A DNA stretch of 64,000 nt from Nitrospira lenta (GTDB lineage Bacteria > Nitrospirota > Nitrospiria > Nitrospirales > Nitrospiraceae). Each line of letters starts with the position of its first letter. The stretch's first letter is position 1. The stretch spans positions 1 through 64,000 of the forward strand of contig CAMBDY010000007.1 in the NCBI GenBank assembly GCA_945865525.1, read 5' to 3'. The notes beneath the pieces are model-generated. The model was not told the DNA's origin. It was given only the letters and a program-made list of their open reading frames with translations, and did no database searches. This document shows, piece by piece, positions 48,064 to 57,546 of the stretch. A program made the position numbers and the translations under genes.

Positions 48064-48954
48064 ATGAAATATGCTCTCTATCCCGGTTGTGCAGCGCAAG
48101 GGGCGACTCCTGAGCTCTACCAATCGACAAGGGCGATCATCGGCCGATTAGGGATCGAGGTCGTCGAGCTTGCTGCCGCTTCCTGTTGCGGTGCCGGAGT
48201 TGTGACGGAGGTGCATCCCGATATGGCGCTGGCGATTAATGCCAGGACCTTTGCGCAAGCGGAGGCGCTGGGGCTGGACGTCATGACAATCTGCGGCACC
48301 TGCCAAGGGGTAATGAGTGCTGCCAACCAACGGTTGAAGACCGAGCCAGGGACGCTGGATCGTATCAACGCTCTCCTGGCGCCAGAAGGATTGACCTACC
48401 AGGGTCATGTTCAAGTCAAACATCTTTTATGGATTGTGGTGCGAGACATCGGGCTGGCGCGCCTGGGAGACCTCGTGTCTGTACCAATGCGAGACTTCCA
48501 CATCGCTCCTTTTTATGGGTGCTATATCCTGCGTCCTTCGTGGGATCTTGGGTTCGACGATCCGGAGAATCCGCAATCTCTGGAGCGTGTCATCACGGCG
48601 GTTGGTGGCGAGCCGGTGCCCTATGAAGGGAGAACCAAATGCTGCGGGTTTCCCATCATCCTTGAGAAGGAAGCCATTGCCGTGGCGATGGCGGGGGCGC
48701 ACATGAGCGAGGCTAAGGATCAGGGGGCAGACTTTCTGGTGACGCCTTGTCCGCTTTGTCACATGAGTCTGGATATTTATCAGGAGCGGGCCGGTCGCGC
48801 AGTCGGCCGCGAGCTCCATTTGCCGATCTTGCATCTGCCGCAGTTGCTCGGTTTGGCGATGGGGATTTCAGCGAAGGACTTGGGGCTTGCCCATCATCTG
48901 ATCTCGGTTGATTCTATCGTAGCGACGCTGGGGCGTCGGCAAACACATTCGTAA
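48064..48954 (+). CDS. CCG-domain protein (HdrB/SdhE-like)
   Basis: A 296-residue protein with two cysteine-rich CCG domains. The first has C9, C41-C42-G and C77xxC80; the second has YGCYIL, KCCGFP and CPLCH. Such domains bind a non-cubane [4Fe-4S] cluster in heterodisulfide reductase HdrB and occur in SdhE of type E succinate:quinone reductases. No signal or membrane segment is present. The SdhB-like gene at 45152, with two [4Fe-4S] motifs, is the likely partner, though the TPR gene lies between. The SdhE reading is an inference; a heterodisulfide reductase-like role is the alternative. Confidence 0.85.
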   Translation: MKYALYPGCAAQGATPELYQSTRAIIGRLGIEVVELAAASCCGAGVVTEVHPDMALAINARTFAQAEALGLDVMTICGTCQGVMSAANQRLKTEPGTLDRINALLAPEGLTYQGHVQVKHLLWIVVRDIGLARLGDLVSVPMRDFHIAPFYGCYILRPSWDLGFDDPENPQSLERVITAVGGEPVPYEGRTKCCGFPIILEKEAIAVAMAGAHMSEAKDQGADFLVTPCPLCHMSLDIYQERAGRAVGRELHLPILHLPQLLGLAMGISAKDLGLAHHLISVDSIVATLGRRQTHS

Positions 48955-48975
48955 ATTGCCTAAAGGAGTTAGTGT

Positions 48976-49296
48976 ATGAATGTCGTGAATTGGTCAGACT
49001 ATCAACAGTTTAGCAGTGAGAAGATGAAAAAGAACAATATGTTTGAGACGCCACGATTCTTCTGCGATATCTACTGTTTTGAGCCTGGTCAGGAGCAGAA
49101 GGGCCATATCCATGGTGCGCAGGACAAGGTCTATTTCGTGCTTGAAGGGGAAGGCACGTTTCAGGTTGGGTCAGAGAAACGAGTGCTGGGTCCACGGCAG
49201 GGCACGCTGGCGCCGGCAGGAGAAGAACATGGAGTGAAGAATCATACAGCTCAGCGACTGAAAGTGCTGGTATTCGTATCGCCGAATCCTTCGTGA
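48976..49296 (+). CDS. Small cupin-domain protein
   Basis: A single-domain cupin of 106 residues. Metal-binding motif 1 is present as GHIHGAQDKVYFVLEGEG (H43, H45 and E55-like positions), and motif 2 reads PAGEEHGVKN. ATG 48976 follows AAGGAG at eight bases. It starts 21 bases after the CCG-domain gene stop and is probably in the same transcript. The fold supports metal binding; whether it is an enzyme or a sensor cannot be said. Confidence 0.88.
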   Translation: MNVVNWSDYQQFSSEKMKKNNMFETPRFFCDIYCFEPGQEQKGHIHGAQDKVYFVLEGEGTFQVGSEKRVLGPRQGTLAPAGEEHGVKNHTAQRLKVLVFVSPNPS

Positions 49297-49418
49297 GGAT
49301 TCGGCGGGTTAGGTTAGGCACTGAGGGGGGATATGGCCCGGCTGAGCTGCGAAGGCGATAAGCGCAGGGGCTGACTACTGGCGGGGCCGAGGGGGTCGGA
49401 TCTTGGCTTCGGGGATCG

Positions 49419-50348
49419 TCAGTGATGCTGCTTCTCGATGATCGGATCGATTTCTTTCTTTACTTCCTCGGACACGTTATAGCGGGTATAGCCATGATCC
49501 ATCACCTCGTTGGCGTAGAGCCGCCCCGTCGGGGCCGGAACCGCGATATTGGCCTGCATGGATCCCTGGGGCCCGATGGTGATGGTTTGTTCGGTTGTCG
49601 TACGAATATAGGGATGCCAGACAACTAGCTTATAGGTGCCGGGCGGCACATTGGTCATGGTGAACCGGCCCTGTTCGTCTGTCTTGGCAAAGTAAGGATT
49701 CCTAATGGCTAAGCCCCAGCTTTCCATGTAGGCGTGGAAGCCGCACTGCATGACGAAGATTCGACGGCCCTTGCTGAGGTTGACCAATTGCTTCATTGGC
49801 GGACCAGCCATGTGTTTGTGGTATAGCCCAGCATCGCTGTGATCTTTGAAGTTGCGAGGATGCTGTGGGTTCATCGGCAGGGGCACGTTGAAGAGCACGC
49901 GTGCGCCTAACTTTGATGTTTCATAGGCCTGAAGGTCATGCATGACGGGGTCCATGTTGATCACCGTCACGGTTTGATCGTCCCGAACGACCGTCGTGAA
50001 GGGCATGAACAGGCAGTCTTTGGCTTCGATTTGTGGCACCGTTTTTTCACCGAAGGGTTTGCCCTTTTCAATTCCCTCCAGATAGACCACGACGTCGCGG
50101 AACTCTCCCGCCGGTCCGACCTGGAAGGGTTGTAGGATGCGCCATCCTTGCCCATCGGAAATGCGCCCGCAATAGAACTGGTCCGGTAAGGTCGTCAGAT
50201 TGTAGCCCTTCGGCTTCGGGACTTGGCCTTTGAGGGTCACGGTTCCCGTGATGCTGCCTCCGTCCGTGACGGTGATTTCTTCATAGGCCCAAGCCGGATT
50301 TCCAAAGCCGACTGCGGCGAAGATGAGTACAGCAAGTACAGAACTCAT
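49419..50348 (-). CDS. Exported protein with cupredoxin-like ligands and regulatory-type beta domain
   Basis: A 309-residue periplasmic protein. ATG 50348 follows AGGAGG at about five bases, and a signal peptide ends at NPAWA (residue 21). H137 in DPVMHDLQ and C202-x-x-H205-x-x-M208 in QCGFHAYM are the four ligands expected in a type 1 copper site. A carboxypeptidase-regulatory-like strand repeat follows (TDEQGRFTMTNVPPGTYKLVVW, 223-244). An electron-transfer or copper-carrying role is plausible but inferred. A palindromic hairpin CTGATT-TTT-AATCAG (50358-50372) and CATGAT/ATCATG (50381-50400) lie upstream and may regulate it. Confidence 0.82.
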   Translation of the reverse strand: MSSVLAVLIFAAVGFGNPAWAYEEITVTDGGSITGTVTLKGQVPKPKGYNLTTLPDQFYCGRISDGQGWRILQPFQVGPAGEFRDVVVYLEGIEKGKPFGEKTVPQIEAKDCLFMPFTTVVRDDQTVTVINMDPVMHDLQAYETSKLGARVLFNVPLPMNPQHPRNFKDHSDAGLYHKHMAGPPMKQLVNLSKGRRIFVMQCGFHAYMESWGLAIRNPYFAKTDEQGRFTMTNVPPGTYKLVVWHPYIRTTTEQTITIGPQGSMQANIAVPAPTGRLYANEVMDHGYTRYNVSEEVKKEIDPIIEKQHH

Positions 50349-50836
50349 TAGGTCCTCCTGATTTTTAATCAGAGTTTCGACATGATTATGGTTGATCATG
50401 CAGGTCGCTTAGTCATGTGCGAACATCATGCAATAATAACACATTTTCTGGGTAAAAAAAGGCATTTGGTGTTGTGTCGGTTTCTCCTATTATCAAGGTG
50501 ATGGTGCATCGGTAGGCCTTGCTCAACGGAGCTCTACGGGTGCCGTTACGGTCAGGGCTCCTGCTAGGTCGCCCCTTAGTTCACCGTGGTAGGTTCAGCA
50601 GGCTGGGAGGGAATAAGTCGGTGACCAAGGCCGCGAGCAGTCAGACCGTGAGACGAGGTTCAGATCGAGAGAGAGCAGGAAAGTATTCAGTTGGATCGCC
50701 TTTGCGTAAAATCAAGTGGCCTTTGCCGTAGGGGGCTTCGGCCAGCTCCTGCAGTATTCGTTGGCGCATCGCTCCTGACAGAATGCTCAGGAGCGGAATG
50801 CCGGCTGACGCATGGGGCAGGGTGGCGCGGGCGAGT
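50349..50836. other. Intergenic region upstream of the cupredoxin-like gene
   Basis: The right-most part borders the end of the transketolase gene. Near 50358-50400 are two small palindromes in the leader of the cupredoxin-like gene, and 50420-50480 is AT-rich, as a promoter would be. The rest contains only frames without convincing ribosome sites; a 42-codon minus-strand frame (50641-50769) is the least weak of them. Confidence 0.5.
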
Positions 50837-52702
50837 TCATTTCGTGATATTTTTGACGGCTTCGATAATGGATCGTGCTCCGATGCCAAAGTGGTCCACG
50901 AGTTCGTCTGGTTTCCCGCTGTGTGGAATGGTGCGAACCGCAAGCTTGTATACTCGTACCCCTTCTGTTGCCACGGCGCTGAGGACTGCGTCGCCCAGTC
51001 CTCCGTGGGCATAGTGGTCTTCCACGGTGAGGATGCGGCCCTGAGTGGCTTTGGCACTTTCGGTGATGGTGGCACGGTCGATCGGTACGATGCTGTAGAG
51101 ATCAATGACCCGCACAGAAATTCCTGCCGCCATGAGTTGATCGTAGGCCTTGAGCGCTTCGAAGAGGGTCACGCCGGCGGCTACGATAGTGAGCACGTCC
51201 GCGGCGCTCTGGCGAAGGACTTTTGAACCGCCGATCGTAAACTGCTCATCCGGTCCGTAGATAACGGGAGACTTGGGCCGTCCTGCACGCAGGTACACCA
51301 TGCCTTTGTGAGTAGCCGCTGCTTCGACTAGCCGATAAGTGCTGGTGGCGTCGGAGGGGTAGAGGACGACGACACCAGGCTGGGCTGCCATCATGGCAAT
51401 ATCTTCCAGCCCCATCTGTGACGGACCGTCTTCGCCAATGCTGACGCCAACGTGGGTGCCAACCAGCTTGATGTTTGAGCCGCTGATGGCCGCCATGCGA
51501 ATGAAGTCGTAGCCGCGGGTAAAGAAGGCGGCAAAGGTTGCGACAAAGGGAACCTTGCCGCAGGCCGCGAGTCCTGCCGCCGCACCGAGCATATTTTGCT
51601 CTGCGATGAAGTTCTCGAAGAATCGGTCTGGAAATTTTTTGCCGAATTTGTCCGTATAGGTAGAGTTCTTGACGTCGGCATCGAGGGCCACGACGAGCGA
51701 ATGGACGTCGCCTAATATCGCTAACGCGGTGCCGAATGCTTCACGTGTCGCGACCAAGTCGCCGAGCTTGTAGGGGGGTGTTGGCAAAGATCCGATTGAT
51801 GTCTGTTTAGACGAACCCGTGTATGGTTGCTGGATCTGAATCTCCATCTGGCTTGGCTTGAGTTGCGCTGTCAGTTCAGCGATCGCCTTGTCCGTTTCTT
51901 CGCCCTTCTTCATGGGTTTACCGTGCCACTCCTGATGGTTTTCCATCACAGAAACACCCCGGCCCTTGAAGGTTTTTGCCAGTAGGATGGTCGGTTTCCC
52001 AGTGGTCCTGGCCGCCTCATCAAAGGCGAGTAGGATGGCGGAGAGACTGTGCCCATCCACGACGATGGCGTGCCAGCCGAAACCGGCCCAGCGGGCTCGA
52101 TAGGCTTCCATATCATGTTGCAGCATCGTGGGATCGCTTTGGCCAAGCCGGTTGATATCCACGATGGCGCAGAGGTTGTCGAGGCGATGGTGGCGCGCCA
52201 CTTCTGCTGCTTCCCAGACCGATCCTTCGACTGATTCGCCATCCCCCATGAGGACGTAGGTGCGATAGCTCGTTTTGTCGACGAACTTGGCGTTGAGTGC
52301 AAGGCCGACACCCACGGGGAGTCCCTGCCCGAGGGAACCGGTAGCCATGTCGACAAAGGAGAGGCGAGGAGTCGGATGCCCTTCAAGGTCAGAGGTCAGA
52401 GTCCGTAGTTTGAGCAAGTCGCTTTTAGGGAAGAGCCCCGCTTCGGCCCAGGCGGCATAGAGGAGAGGTGCGGCATGACCTTTTGAAAGGACGAAACGGT
52501 CGCTGTTGGGAGCTTTAGGGTTCTTTGGATCATAGCGCATCACCGAGAAGAAGAGTGCGGCGACTAGATCAGCGGCCGAGCAGCAGCTAGACGGATGGCC
52601 GCTTCCCGCTTCAGTGGTCGCCCGGATGCTCTCGATTCGAAGCTGGGTGGCCTTGTTGTGTAATGCGGTGAGTACTGCCGGCGAAGGCGTTGAACTGGCC
52701 AT
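50837..52702 (-). CDS. tkt: Transketolase
   Basis: A 621-residue thiamine-diphosphate enzyme moving two-carbon units in the pentose phosphate pathway. The GHPSSCCSAADL start region, the GDGESVEGSVWEAAEVA thiamine site and the FIAEQNMLGAAAGLA segment with the catalytic glutamate are present. ATG 52702 follows AAGGGAG at five bases. The pattern, with one continuous chain, fits transketolase better than 1-deoxyxylulose-5-phosphate synthase, although the length is slightly short. It is followed downstream by no clear partner gene. Upstream, 158 bases separate it from the TauE/SafE gene on the same strand. Confidence 0.93.
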   Translation of the reverse strand: MASSTPSPAVLTALHNKATQLRIESIRATTEAGSGHPSSCCSAADLVAALFFSVMRYDPKNPKAPNSDRFVLSKGHAAPLLYAAWAEAGLFPKSDLLKLRTLTSDLEGHPTPRLSFVDMATGSLGQGLPVGVGLALNAKFVDKTSYRTYVLMGDGESVEGSVWEAAEVARHHRLDNLCAIVDINRLGQSDPTMLQHDMEAYRARWAGFGWHAIVVDGHSLSAILLAFDEAARTTGKPTILLAKTFKGRGVSVMENHQEWHGKPMKKGEETDKAIAELTAQLKPSQMEIQIQQPYTGSSKQTSIGSLPTPPYKLGDLVATREAFGTALAILGDVHSLVVALDADVKNSTYTDKFGKKFPDRFFENFIAEQNMLGAAAGLAACGKVPFVATFAAFFTRGYDFIRMAAISGSNIKLVGTHVGVSIGEDGPSQMGLEDIAMMAAQPGVVVLYPSDATSTYRLVEAAATHKGMVYLRAGRPKSPVIYGPDEQFTIGGSKVLRQSAADVLTIVAAGVTLFEALKAYDQLMAAGISVRVIDLYSIVPIDRATITESAKATQGRILTVEDHYAHGGLGDAVLSAVATEGVRVYKLAVRTIPHSGKPDELVDHFGIGARSIIEAVKNITK

Positions 52703-52860
52703 CGAAACTCCCTTCAAGATGTAGTGTTATGGATGCCGGCGGACTTTTTCCCTACGGTCGGAAATCGTCGGTAACGCGGCGGGGGTTGAGGCTAACAAAA
52801 AGGAAAGAGAGGAGTCAATGAAAGGATCGTGCGGCGGGGGTGGCCGCGCGCAGTGTCCGA

Positions 52861-53694
52861 TTATGGGACGGTGCGGTCACGGAAAAAACGAAACAACAAG
52901 TAGGCGTTCAGGGCCATTACGATAGAGAGGATACTGTATGTAGTGAGCGCGGTGGCCATCTGTAATTCAATGAGGACTCGTGACAATCCGAACGCGACAA
53001 TCAGGGCGTCGAAGGCCATGCAGATTCGCCGGAATGATTCTGGCTCCATCCAGCGGATGAGATAGCTGCCAAGGGGAATGCCTAGCAGAACGCTAGGGAT
53101 AATATAAGGAATGATCTCTAGGCTGCTGGCGCTATAGAGTCCGATGAAATAGTAGGCGATACCCGTTAAGACCGACTCACTCACACGAATGACGCCGAGT
53201 GCGGCCCGGAAATCTTGCTTGGCATAGCCTTGATTGTTGAACAGCAGCGCGAGGGGAGGGCCCGAGATGGTGGTGATCGAATAGAGGGTCCCGATGCCCA
53301 TTCCAAAGGGGATCGCAATGGCTTTCTCAGCCTTGATAGGCCTTCGGATACCGGCTGCTTGGAGCAAGATCAACGGTAGCAGCATGACGTAGGTGACGAA
53401 CTTGACCCAGGCCGGATGTACGAGAGAGAGGACATAGCTACCGATTCCGACACCGATCAAGAGGCCGATGAGAATCGGTGCCACGCGCCACCAAATGGCT
53501 GGAACGCTACGGCGGTTGATGAAGAGGACGTAACTATTGATAACCAGCTCGACTAGCACTAGGGCCGGATTCAAGATCCGGTTAGTGTAGAAGAGCAGCG
53601 CAACGGGAACGGTGATGGAAGAAAATCCGTACCCCAGGGCTCCATTGACCGTCGCGGCGACGAAGGTGATTAGTACGAGCACGATGAGGTCCAT
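52861..53694 (-). CDS. TauE/SafE-family membrane permease
   Basis: A 277-residue inner-membrane protein with about eight hydrophobic segments and the family's glycine-rich repeat NGALGYGFSSITVP near the N-terminus, echoed by GIGTLYSITTISGPPLAL in the second half. Members export or import sulfite, sulfoacetate or other organosulfur anions. The gene starts two bases after the Rrf2 regulator stop, so both are made from one mRNA, which suggests that the transport is controlled by this regulator. Confidence 0.88.
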   Translation of the reverse strand: MDLIVLVLITFVAATVNGALGYGFSSITVPVALLFYTNRILNPALVLVELVINSYVLFINRRSVPAIWWRVAPILIGLLIGVGIGSYVLSLVHPAWVKFVTYVMLLPLILLQAAGIRRPIKAEKAIAIPFGMGIGTLYSITTISGPPLALLFNNQGYAKQDFRAALGVIRVSESVLTGIAYYFIGLYSASSLEIIPYIIPSVLLGIPLGSYLIRWMEPESFRRICMAFDALIVAFGLSRVLIELQMATALTTYSILSIVMALNAYLLFRFFRDRTVP

Positions 53695-53696
53695 GC

Positions 53697-54131
53697 TTAT
53701 CCTTCTCGATGCCCGAAGGCGAAGTCGCTGAGGGTGTAATGATCCAAAATGTTGGCGATAGCATTGCGTACTTCACCCATCGCGGCTTGCAGGGGGCAAC
53801 GGGGCTTTGAGGCATAGGGACAATCACGGCACTTTTGGTAGGCGGTTTTGCTAACACAGGCAATCGGCGCGAGCGGCCCATCCAGAATGCGAATTACTTG
53901 GCCCAAGGTGATGTCGTTTGGCGACTTGATCAGCGCATAGCCCCCTTTGATGCCACGCCGGCTTGCGAGGAGGCCCGCGCGCTTCAGTGCGAGAAGAATC
54001 TGCTCCAAAAACTCCACCGGGATCTGCTGGCGCGTTGCGATCTGCTGGCGCTGAAGGGTTTCTTTGCCGTAGAGCTGCGTGAGTTCCAGGAGGGCTCGGA
54101 GTCCATATTCACTTTTCTTCGAGAGTTTCAT
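53697..54131 (-). CDS. Rrf2-family regulator with four cysteines
   Basis: A 144-residue winged-helix regulator. The N-terminal SKKSEYGLRALLELT and SRRGIKGGYAL wing match Rrf2 proteins. Cysteines at 92, 101, 104 and 112 (C-x8-C-x2-C-x7-C) resemble the iron-sulfur ligands of IscR and NsrR (three cysteines) with one extra. The gene lies immediately before the TauE/SafE permease. A promoter with an overlapping palindrome (54175-54203) lies upstream, as expected for an autoregulated gene. Sensing of an Fe-S cluster, sulfur compounds or redox state is an inference. Confidence 0.9.
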   Translation of the reverse strand: MKLSKKSEYGLRALLELTQLYGKETLQRQQIATRQQIPVEFLEQILLALKRAGLLASRRGIKGGYALIKSPNDITLGQVIRILDGPLAPIACVSKTAYQKCRDCPYASKPRCPLQAAMGEVRNAIANILDHYTLSDFAFGHREG

Positions 54132-54174
54132 CGTAGATTCGCCAAATCAAGAGTGAGTCAGTCAACTTTGTTAG

Positions 54175-54203
54175 ACAATAGAGTATTGTTGAGGTCGCGT
54201 CAA
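54175..54203 (-). promoter_or_regulatory. rrf2 promoter with overlapping operator palindrome
   Basis: On the minus strand TTGACG (54203-54198) and TATTGT (54180-54175) are 17 bases apart. A perfect palindrome ACAATA-GAG-TATTGT (54175-54189) covers the -10 element and part of the spacer. A dimer bound there would block RNA polymerase, so this is the likely autoregulatory site of the Rrf2 protein. The start of transcription should lie near 54168. Confidence 0.65.
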
Positions 54204-54314
54204 GATCCGATAGGCAAGCGAGTGTCGACTGATGCTCCATTCGCCTATTCGGATCGATGGAGACAATGAAAAAAGAATTTCGACGCAACTCCTTGAACAT
54301 AGAGGGATTGTTTC

Positions 54315-54343
54315 TTGACAGGCTCAAGGCGTTCCTGTTAGCT
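54315..54343 (+). promoter_or_regulatory. Possible glyQ promoter
   Basis: TTGACA (54315-54320) is followed after 17 bases by TTAGCT (54338-54343), a poor -10. The position, 57 bases before the GTG of glyQ, is reasonable. The perfect -35 element is the main support. Confidence 0.35.
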
Positions 54344-54399
54344 TCTTCCCTCGTTTCCGGCTATGAACGCGGCAATTTTATGACCTCACAGGGCTGACT

Positions 54400-55341
54400 G
54401 TGACTTTCCAAGATCTCATCCTTACATTGCACCATTACTGGGCCGAGCAGGGCTGCGTCATCCATCAACCCTATGATCTGGAGATGGGAGCCGGCACCTT
54501 TCATCCCGCTACCTTCCTCAAGTCCCTTGGCCCGGAGCCCTGGCGGGCTGCCTATCCACAGCCTTGTCGCCGTCCGACTGATGGGCGATATGGTGAAAAT
54601 CCGAATCGCATGCAGCACTACTATCAGTATCAGGTCGTACTGAAGCCGGCGCCGGACAACATTCAAGCCTTGTATTTGGAGAGTCTGGCCCAATTGGGAA
54701 TCGACCCGAAGCAGCACGACATCCGGTTCATTCAAGACGATTGGGAGTCGCCCACACTGGGCGCTTGGGGCTTGGGCTGGGAGGTCCGTCTTGACGGGAT
54801 GGAGATCACACAGTTCACCTATTTCCAGGAAATCGGCGGGATTGAGTTAAATCCCATTACGGTTGAAATTACGTATGGGACAGAGCGGATTGCGATGTAT
54901 CTGCAGCAGGTGAATAAAGTGTTCGACTTGGCTTGGAACGATTCCATTTCTTACGGAGACATCCACCACGAAACCGAAGTCCAGTTCTCGACCTATAACT
55001 TTGAAGAAGGCGACGTGGCGATGCTCAAGGCCACGTTTCAATCGTTCGAGGGAGAATGTCAGCGGCTATTGGCGAATCGCGAGAAGCGGCTGACGCTCCC
55101 GGCCTACGAGTTCTGTATCAAGTCCTCGCACCTCTTTAATCTTCTTGATGCTCGCGGGGCGATCAGCGTAGCGGAGCGGACCGGCTATATCGCTAGGGTC
55201 CGTGCTTTGGCCCGACAATGTGCCGAACGCTACATCGAAGAGCGGGCAATGATGGGCCATCCGTTGCTTAATCGGGTGCTGGGACCGGATGGCGTGAAGG
55301 CATCAGGCTCCCGTTCGAAAACTGTGGCCCGCCGCTCATAA
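54400..55341 (+). CDS. glyQ: Glycyl-tRNA synthetase alpha subunit
   Basis: The catalytic subunit of the alpha2beta2 glycyl-tRNA synthetase. Class II features are obvious from the first residues: [37 protein letters not shown], the [16 protein letters not shown] strand and [18 protein letters not shown]. It has 313 residues, a standard size with a short basic tail. GTG 54400 is the start; the ribosome site is weak (AGGG). glyS follows 18 bases downstream, so the subunits are co-produced. Confidence 0.96.
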   Translation: MTFQDLILTLHHYWAEQGCVIHQPYDLEMGAGTFHPATFLKSLGPEPWRAAYPQPCRRPTDGRYGENPNRMQHYYQYQVVLKPAPDNIQALYLESLAQLGIDPKQHDIRFIQDDWESPTLGAWGLGWEVRLDGMEITQFTYFQEIGGIELNPITVEITYGTERIAMYLQQVNKVFDLAWNDSISYGDIHHETEVQFSTYNFEEGDVAMLKATFQSFEGECQRLLANREKRLTLPAYEFCIKSSHLFNLLDARGAISVAERTGYIARVRALARQCAERYIEERAMMGHPLLNRVLGPDGVKASGSRSKTVARRS

Positions 55342-55359
55342 AGAAACGCAGAAGGGTTC

Positions 55360-57546
55360 ATGCCAAAGATTCAGACACTTCGTCGTCCCGCTCCTTCTGC
55401 GAAAAAAGGAGCTCCCGCTTCCGCAGCATCTACTGCCGAGCTGCTCCTTGAGATCGGTGTGGAAGAACTGCCCTATCAGTTTATTGCACCAGCCTTGGTA
55501 GCCCTTGAAAATTCGGCCGAGCAACTCTTCAATGAGCAACGGCTTTCGTTTCAATCCATCCGCACCGTAGGTACCCCGCGGCGGTTGACCCTGGTGGTCG
55601 AGGGCCTCGCAACCCTACAAACCTCGATGGTCAAGGAAGCGATGGGGCCTTCTAAGTCTGTGGCATTCAATTCGGCTGGCGAACCGACTCGAGCGGCGAT
55701 GGGATTTGCCGTAGGGCAGAAAGTGTCTGTTCAAGATCTACAAATTCGCCAGACTCCAAAAGGAGAGTATCTGTTTGCGGTGAAGCAGGAAGACGGGCGA
55801 GCCGCGAAGGTAGTCCTGGAAGAGCTTCTGCCTCAGTTGATTGCAAAACTTACTTTTCCGAAAGCGATGAAATGGAATAGCGCCGGCGCCAGGTTTGCTC
55901 GCCCAGTACGGTGGTTGGTGGCCCTATACGGAGGGGCTACACTGCCGATTGCAGCGGCGGGGATTACCGCCGGTAATAAGACTGCAGGCCACCGTGTGTT
56001 AGGGAGCCCCAAAGGGCTGGTGGTTCGAGATGCCGAGTCCTATCTGAAGGGGCTGGAACGGCAGGGTGCCATAGCCGATCCGCAGCGCCGCCGCCACATG
56101 ATCGAAGAACAGATCGCAGCCCTGTGCAAGGAAAATAGATTTGTGTTGAATGGGGATGAGGCCTTGCTAGATCAGGCGGTTTATACGACCGAATGTCCTA
56201 ACGCCATTATCGGCTCCTTCAAGCCTGCCTATTTGGAAGTGCCACAAGAGATTTTGATCACCTCCATGAAAGAGCACCAGGGGTTTTTCTCCTTGCTGCA
56301 CAAAGAGACTGGGAAGCTGGTCCCCCATTTCATCGCGGTAACCAACACTCGCGCCAAAGACATGGGATTAATTCGTGAAGGCAACGAGCGAGTCCTGGCT
56401 GCGCGCCTGGCCGATGCCAAGTTCTTTTTTGATGAAGACCGGAAGATCAAACTTGCCGAGCGGGTGGCGAAACTGGCCGGAGTCACGTTTCACCAGAAGC
56501 TTGGGACGATGGAGAAGAAGCAGCAGCGGGTGAGGAAGCTGGCCGGCTTTATCGCATCAAGCCTGCGGCCACAAGATACCGAGCTGAAAAAGATTTGCGA
56601 GAGGGCTGCGGATCTCTGCAAGGCTGACTTGCTCACTGGTGTGGTCGGTGAGTTCCCGGAGCTGCAGGGCATCATGGGGGGTGAGTACGCCAAACATGAC
56701 GGTGAGGCAGACACGGTCAGTCGGGCCATCCGGGAACAGTATTTGCCACGATCAATTGAAGGGGAATTGCCGAAGACCATAGCGGGTCAAGTGCTGTCCT
56801 TGGCCGATCGGGTGGATTCGGTGGCGGCGTTCTTCTATGTGGGGCTCGTGCCGACCGGATCAGAAGATCCCTTTGCCTTGCGTCGGAATGCCACGGCTAT
56901 TGTCCGGATTATTCTTGAGGGGCAGCTACGTATCGACGTGGGCAGTTATGTGGATACAGCGAGAAGTTTGGTCATGGCCGATGGTCTCAAGGGGGCTCCA
57001 CACTCTGAGCAGGAGGGCCGCCGTTTGATGACCGATTTTATTTTTGAGCGGGTTCGACATTACGCCAGGATCGTTCATGTTTTGCGAGACGATGTAATTG
57101 AAGCGGTGCTCAAGTCAGCGCATGCTACGGTCGATCTGGTGGATCTCGTGCAGAGAATGAAGGCGATAGAGTCCGTGACGACGAAACCTGAATTCGATCC
57201 CTTGATCGTGGGGTTCAAGCGGGCGCATCGGCTTGTCGAGAAGGAACAGTGGGATCGCAAGCCGATCGATATGGCGCGGTTTGAGAATTTGACTGAGTCG
57301 GCGCTTTATCAGGCGACAGTGGATGAACGGGCAAAGATGAAGTCCGCGATGACTCGTGGAGATTATGACCAGGCCCTAGACGCGCTGGTACGGATGAAGC
57401 CGGCCATCGATGCGTTTTTTGCTGCGGTCATGGTTAATGCGGAGGATCCGGCTGTCCGGAGTAACCGTTTGTCGCTGCTCCAGCAAGTGGACGACGTCTT
57501 TGGTTCATTCGCGGACTTTTCGCAGATTGTGGTGCAAGGGGGATAG
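55360..57546 (+). CDS. glyS: Glycyl-tRNA synthetase beta subunit
   Basis: The tRNA-recognising beta subunit, 728 residues. ELLLEIGVEELPYQFI near residue 27 starts the conserved region, TFPKAMKW and RFARPVRWLVALYGG follow, and LADRVDSVAAFFYVGLVPTGSEDPFALRR marks the HD-like core. The C-terminal helical domain (anticodon-binding, DALR-like) ends AVRSNRLSLLQQVDDVF. The first 26 residues are basic and Ala/Pro-rich, an unusual extension. An AGAAGGG site precedes ATG 55360. Confidence 0.95.
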   Translation: MPKIQTLRRPAPSAKKGAPASAASTAELLLEIGVEELPYQFIAPALVALENSAEQLFNEQRLSFQSIRTVGTPRRLTLVVEGLATLQTSMVKEAMGPSKSVAFNSAGEPTRAAMGFAVGQKVSVQDLQIRQTPKGEYLFAVKQEDGRAAKVVLEELLPQLIAKLTFPKAMKWNSAGARFARPVRWLVALYGGATLPIAAAGITAGNKTAGHRVLGSPKGLVVRDAESYLKGLERQGAIADPQRRRHMIEEQIAALCKENRFVLNGDEALLDQAVYTTECPNAIIGSFKPAYLEVPQEILITSMKEHQGFFSLLHKETGKLVPHFIAVTNTRAKDMGLIREGNERVLAARLADAKFFFDEDRKIKLAERVAKLAGVTFHQKLGTMEKKQQRVRKLAGFIASSLRPQDTELKKICERAADLCKADLLTGVVGEFPELQGIMGGEYAKHDGEADTVSRAIREQYLPRSIEGELPKTIAGQVLSLADRVDSVAAFFYVGLVPTGSEDPFALRRNATAIVRIILEGQLRIDVGSYVDTARSLVMADGLKGAPHSEQEGRRLMTDFIFERVRHYARIVHVLRDDVIEAVLKSAHATVDLVDLVQRMKAIESVTTKPEFDPLIVGFKRAHRLVEKEQWDRKPIDMARFENLTESALYQATVDERAKMKSAMTRGDYDQALDALVRMKPAIDAFFAAVMVNAEDPAVRSNRLSLLQQVDDVFGSFADFSQIVVQGG

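Noticed and set aside
50641..50769. 42-codon minus-strand frame after transketolase
   Set aside because: AGGAG is only two bases from the ATG, and no family is recognised; kept only as a possibility.
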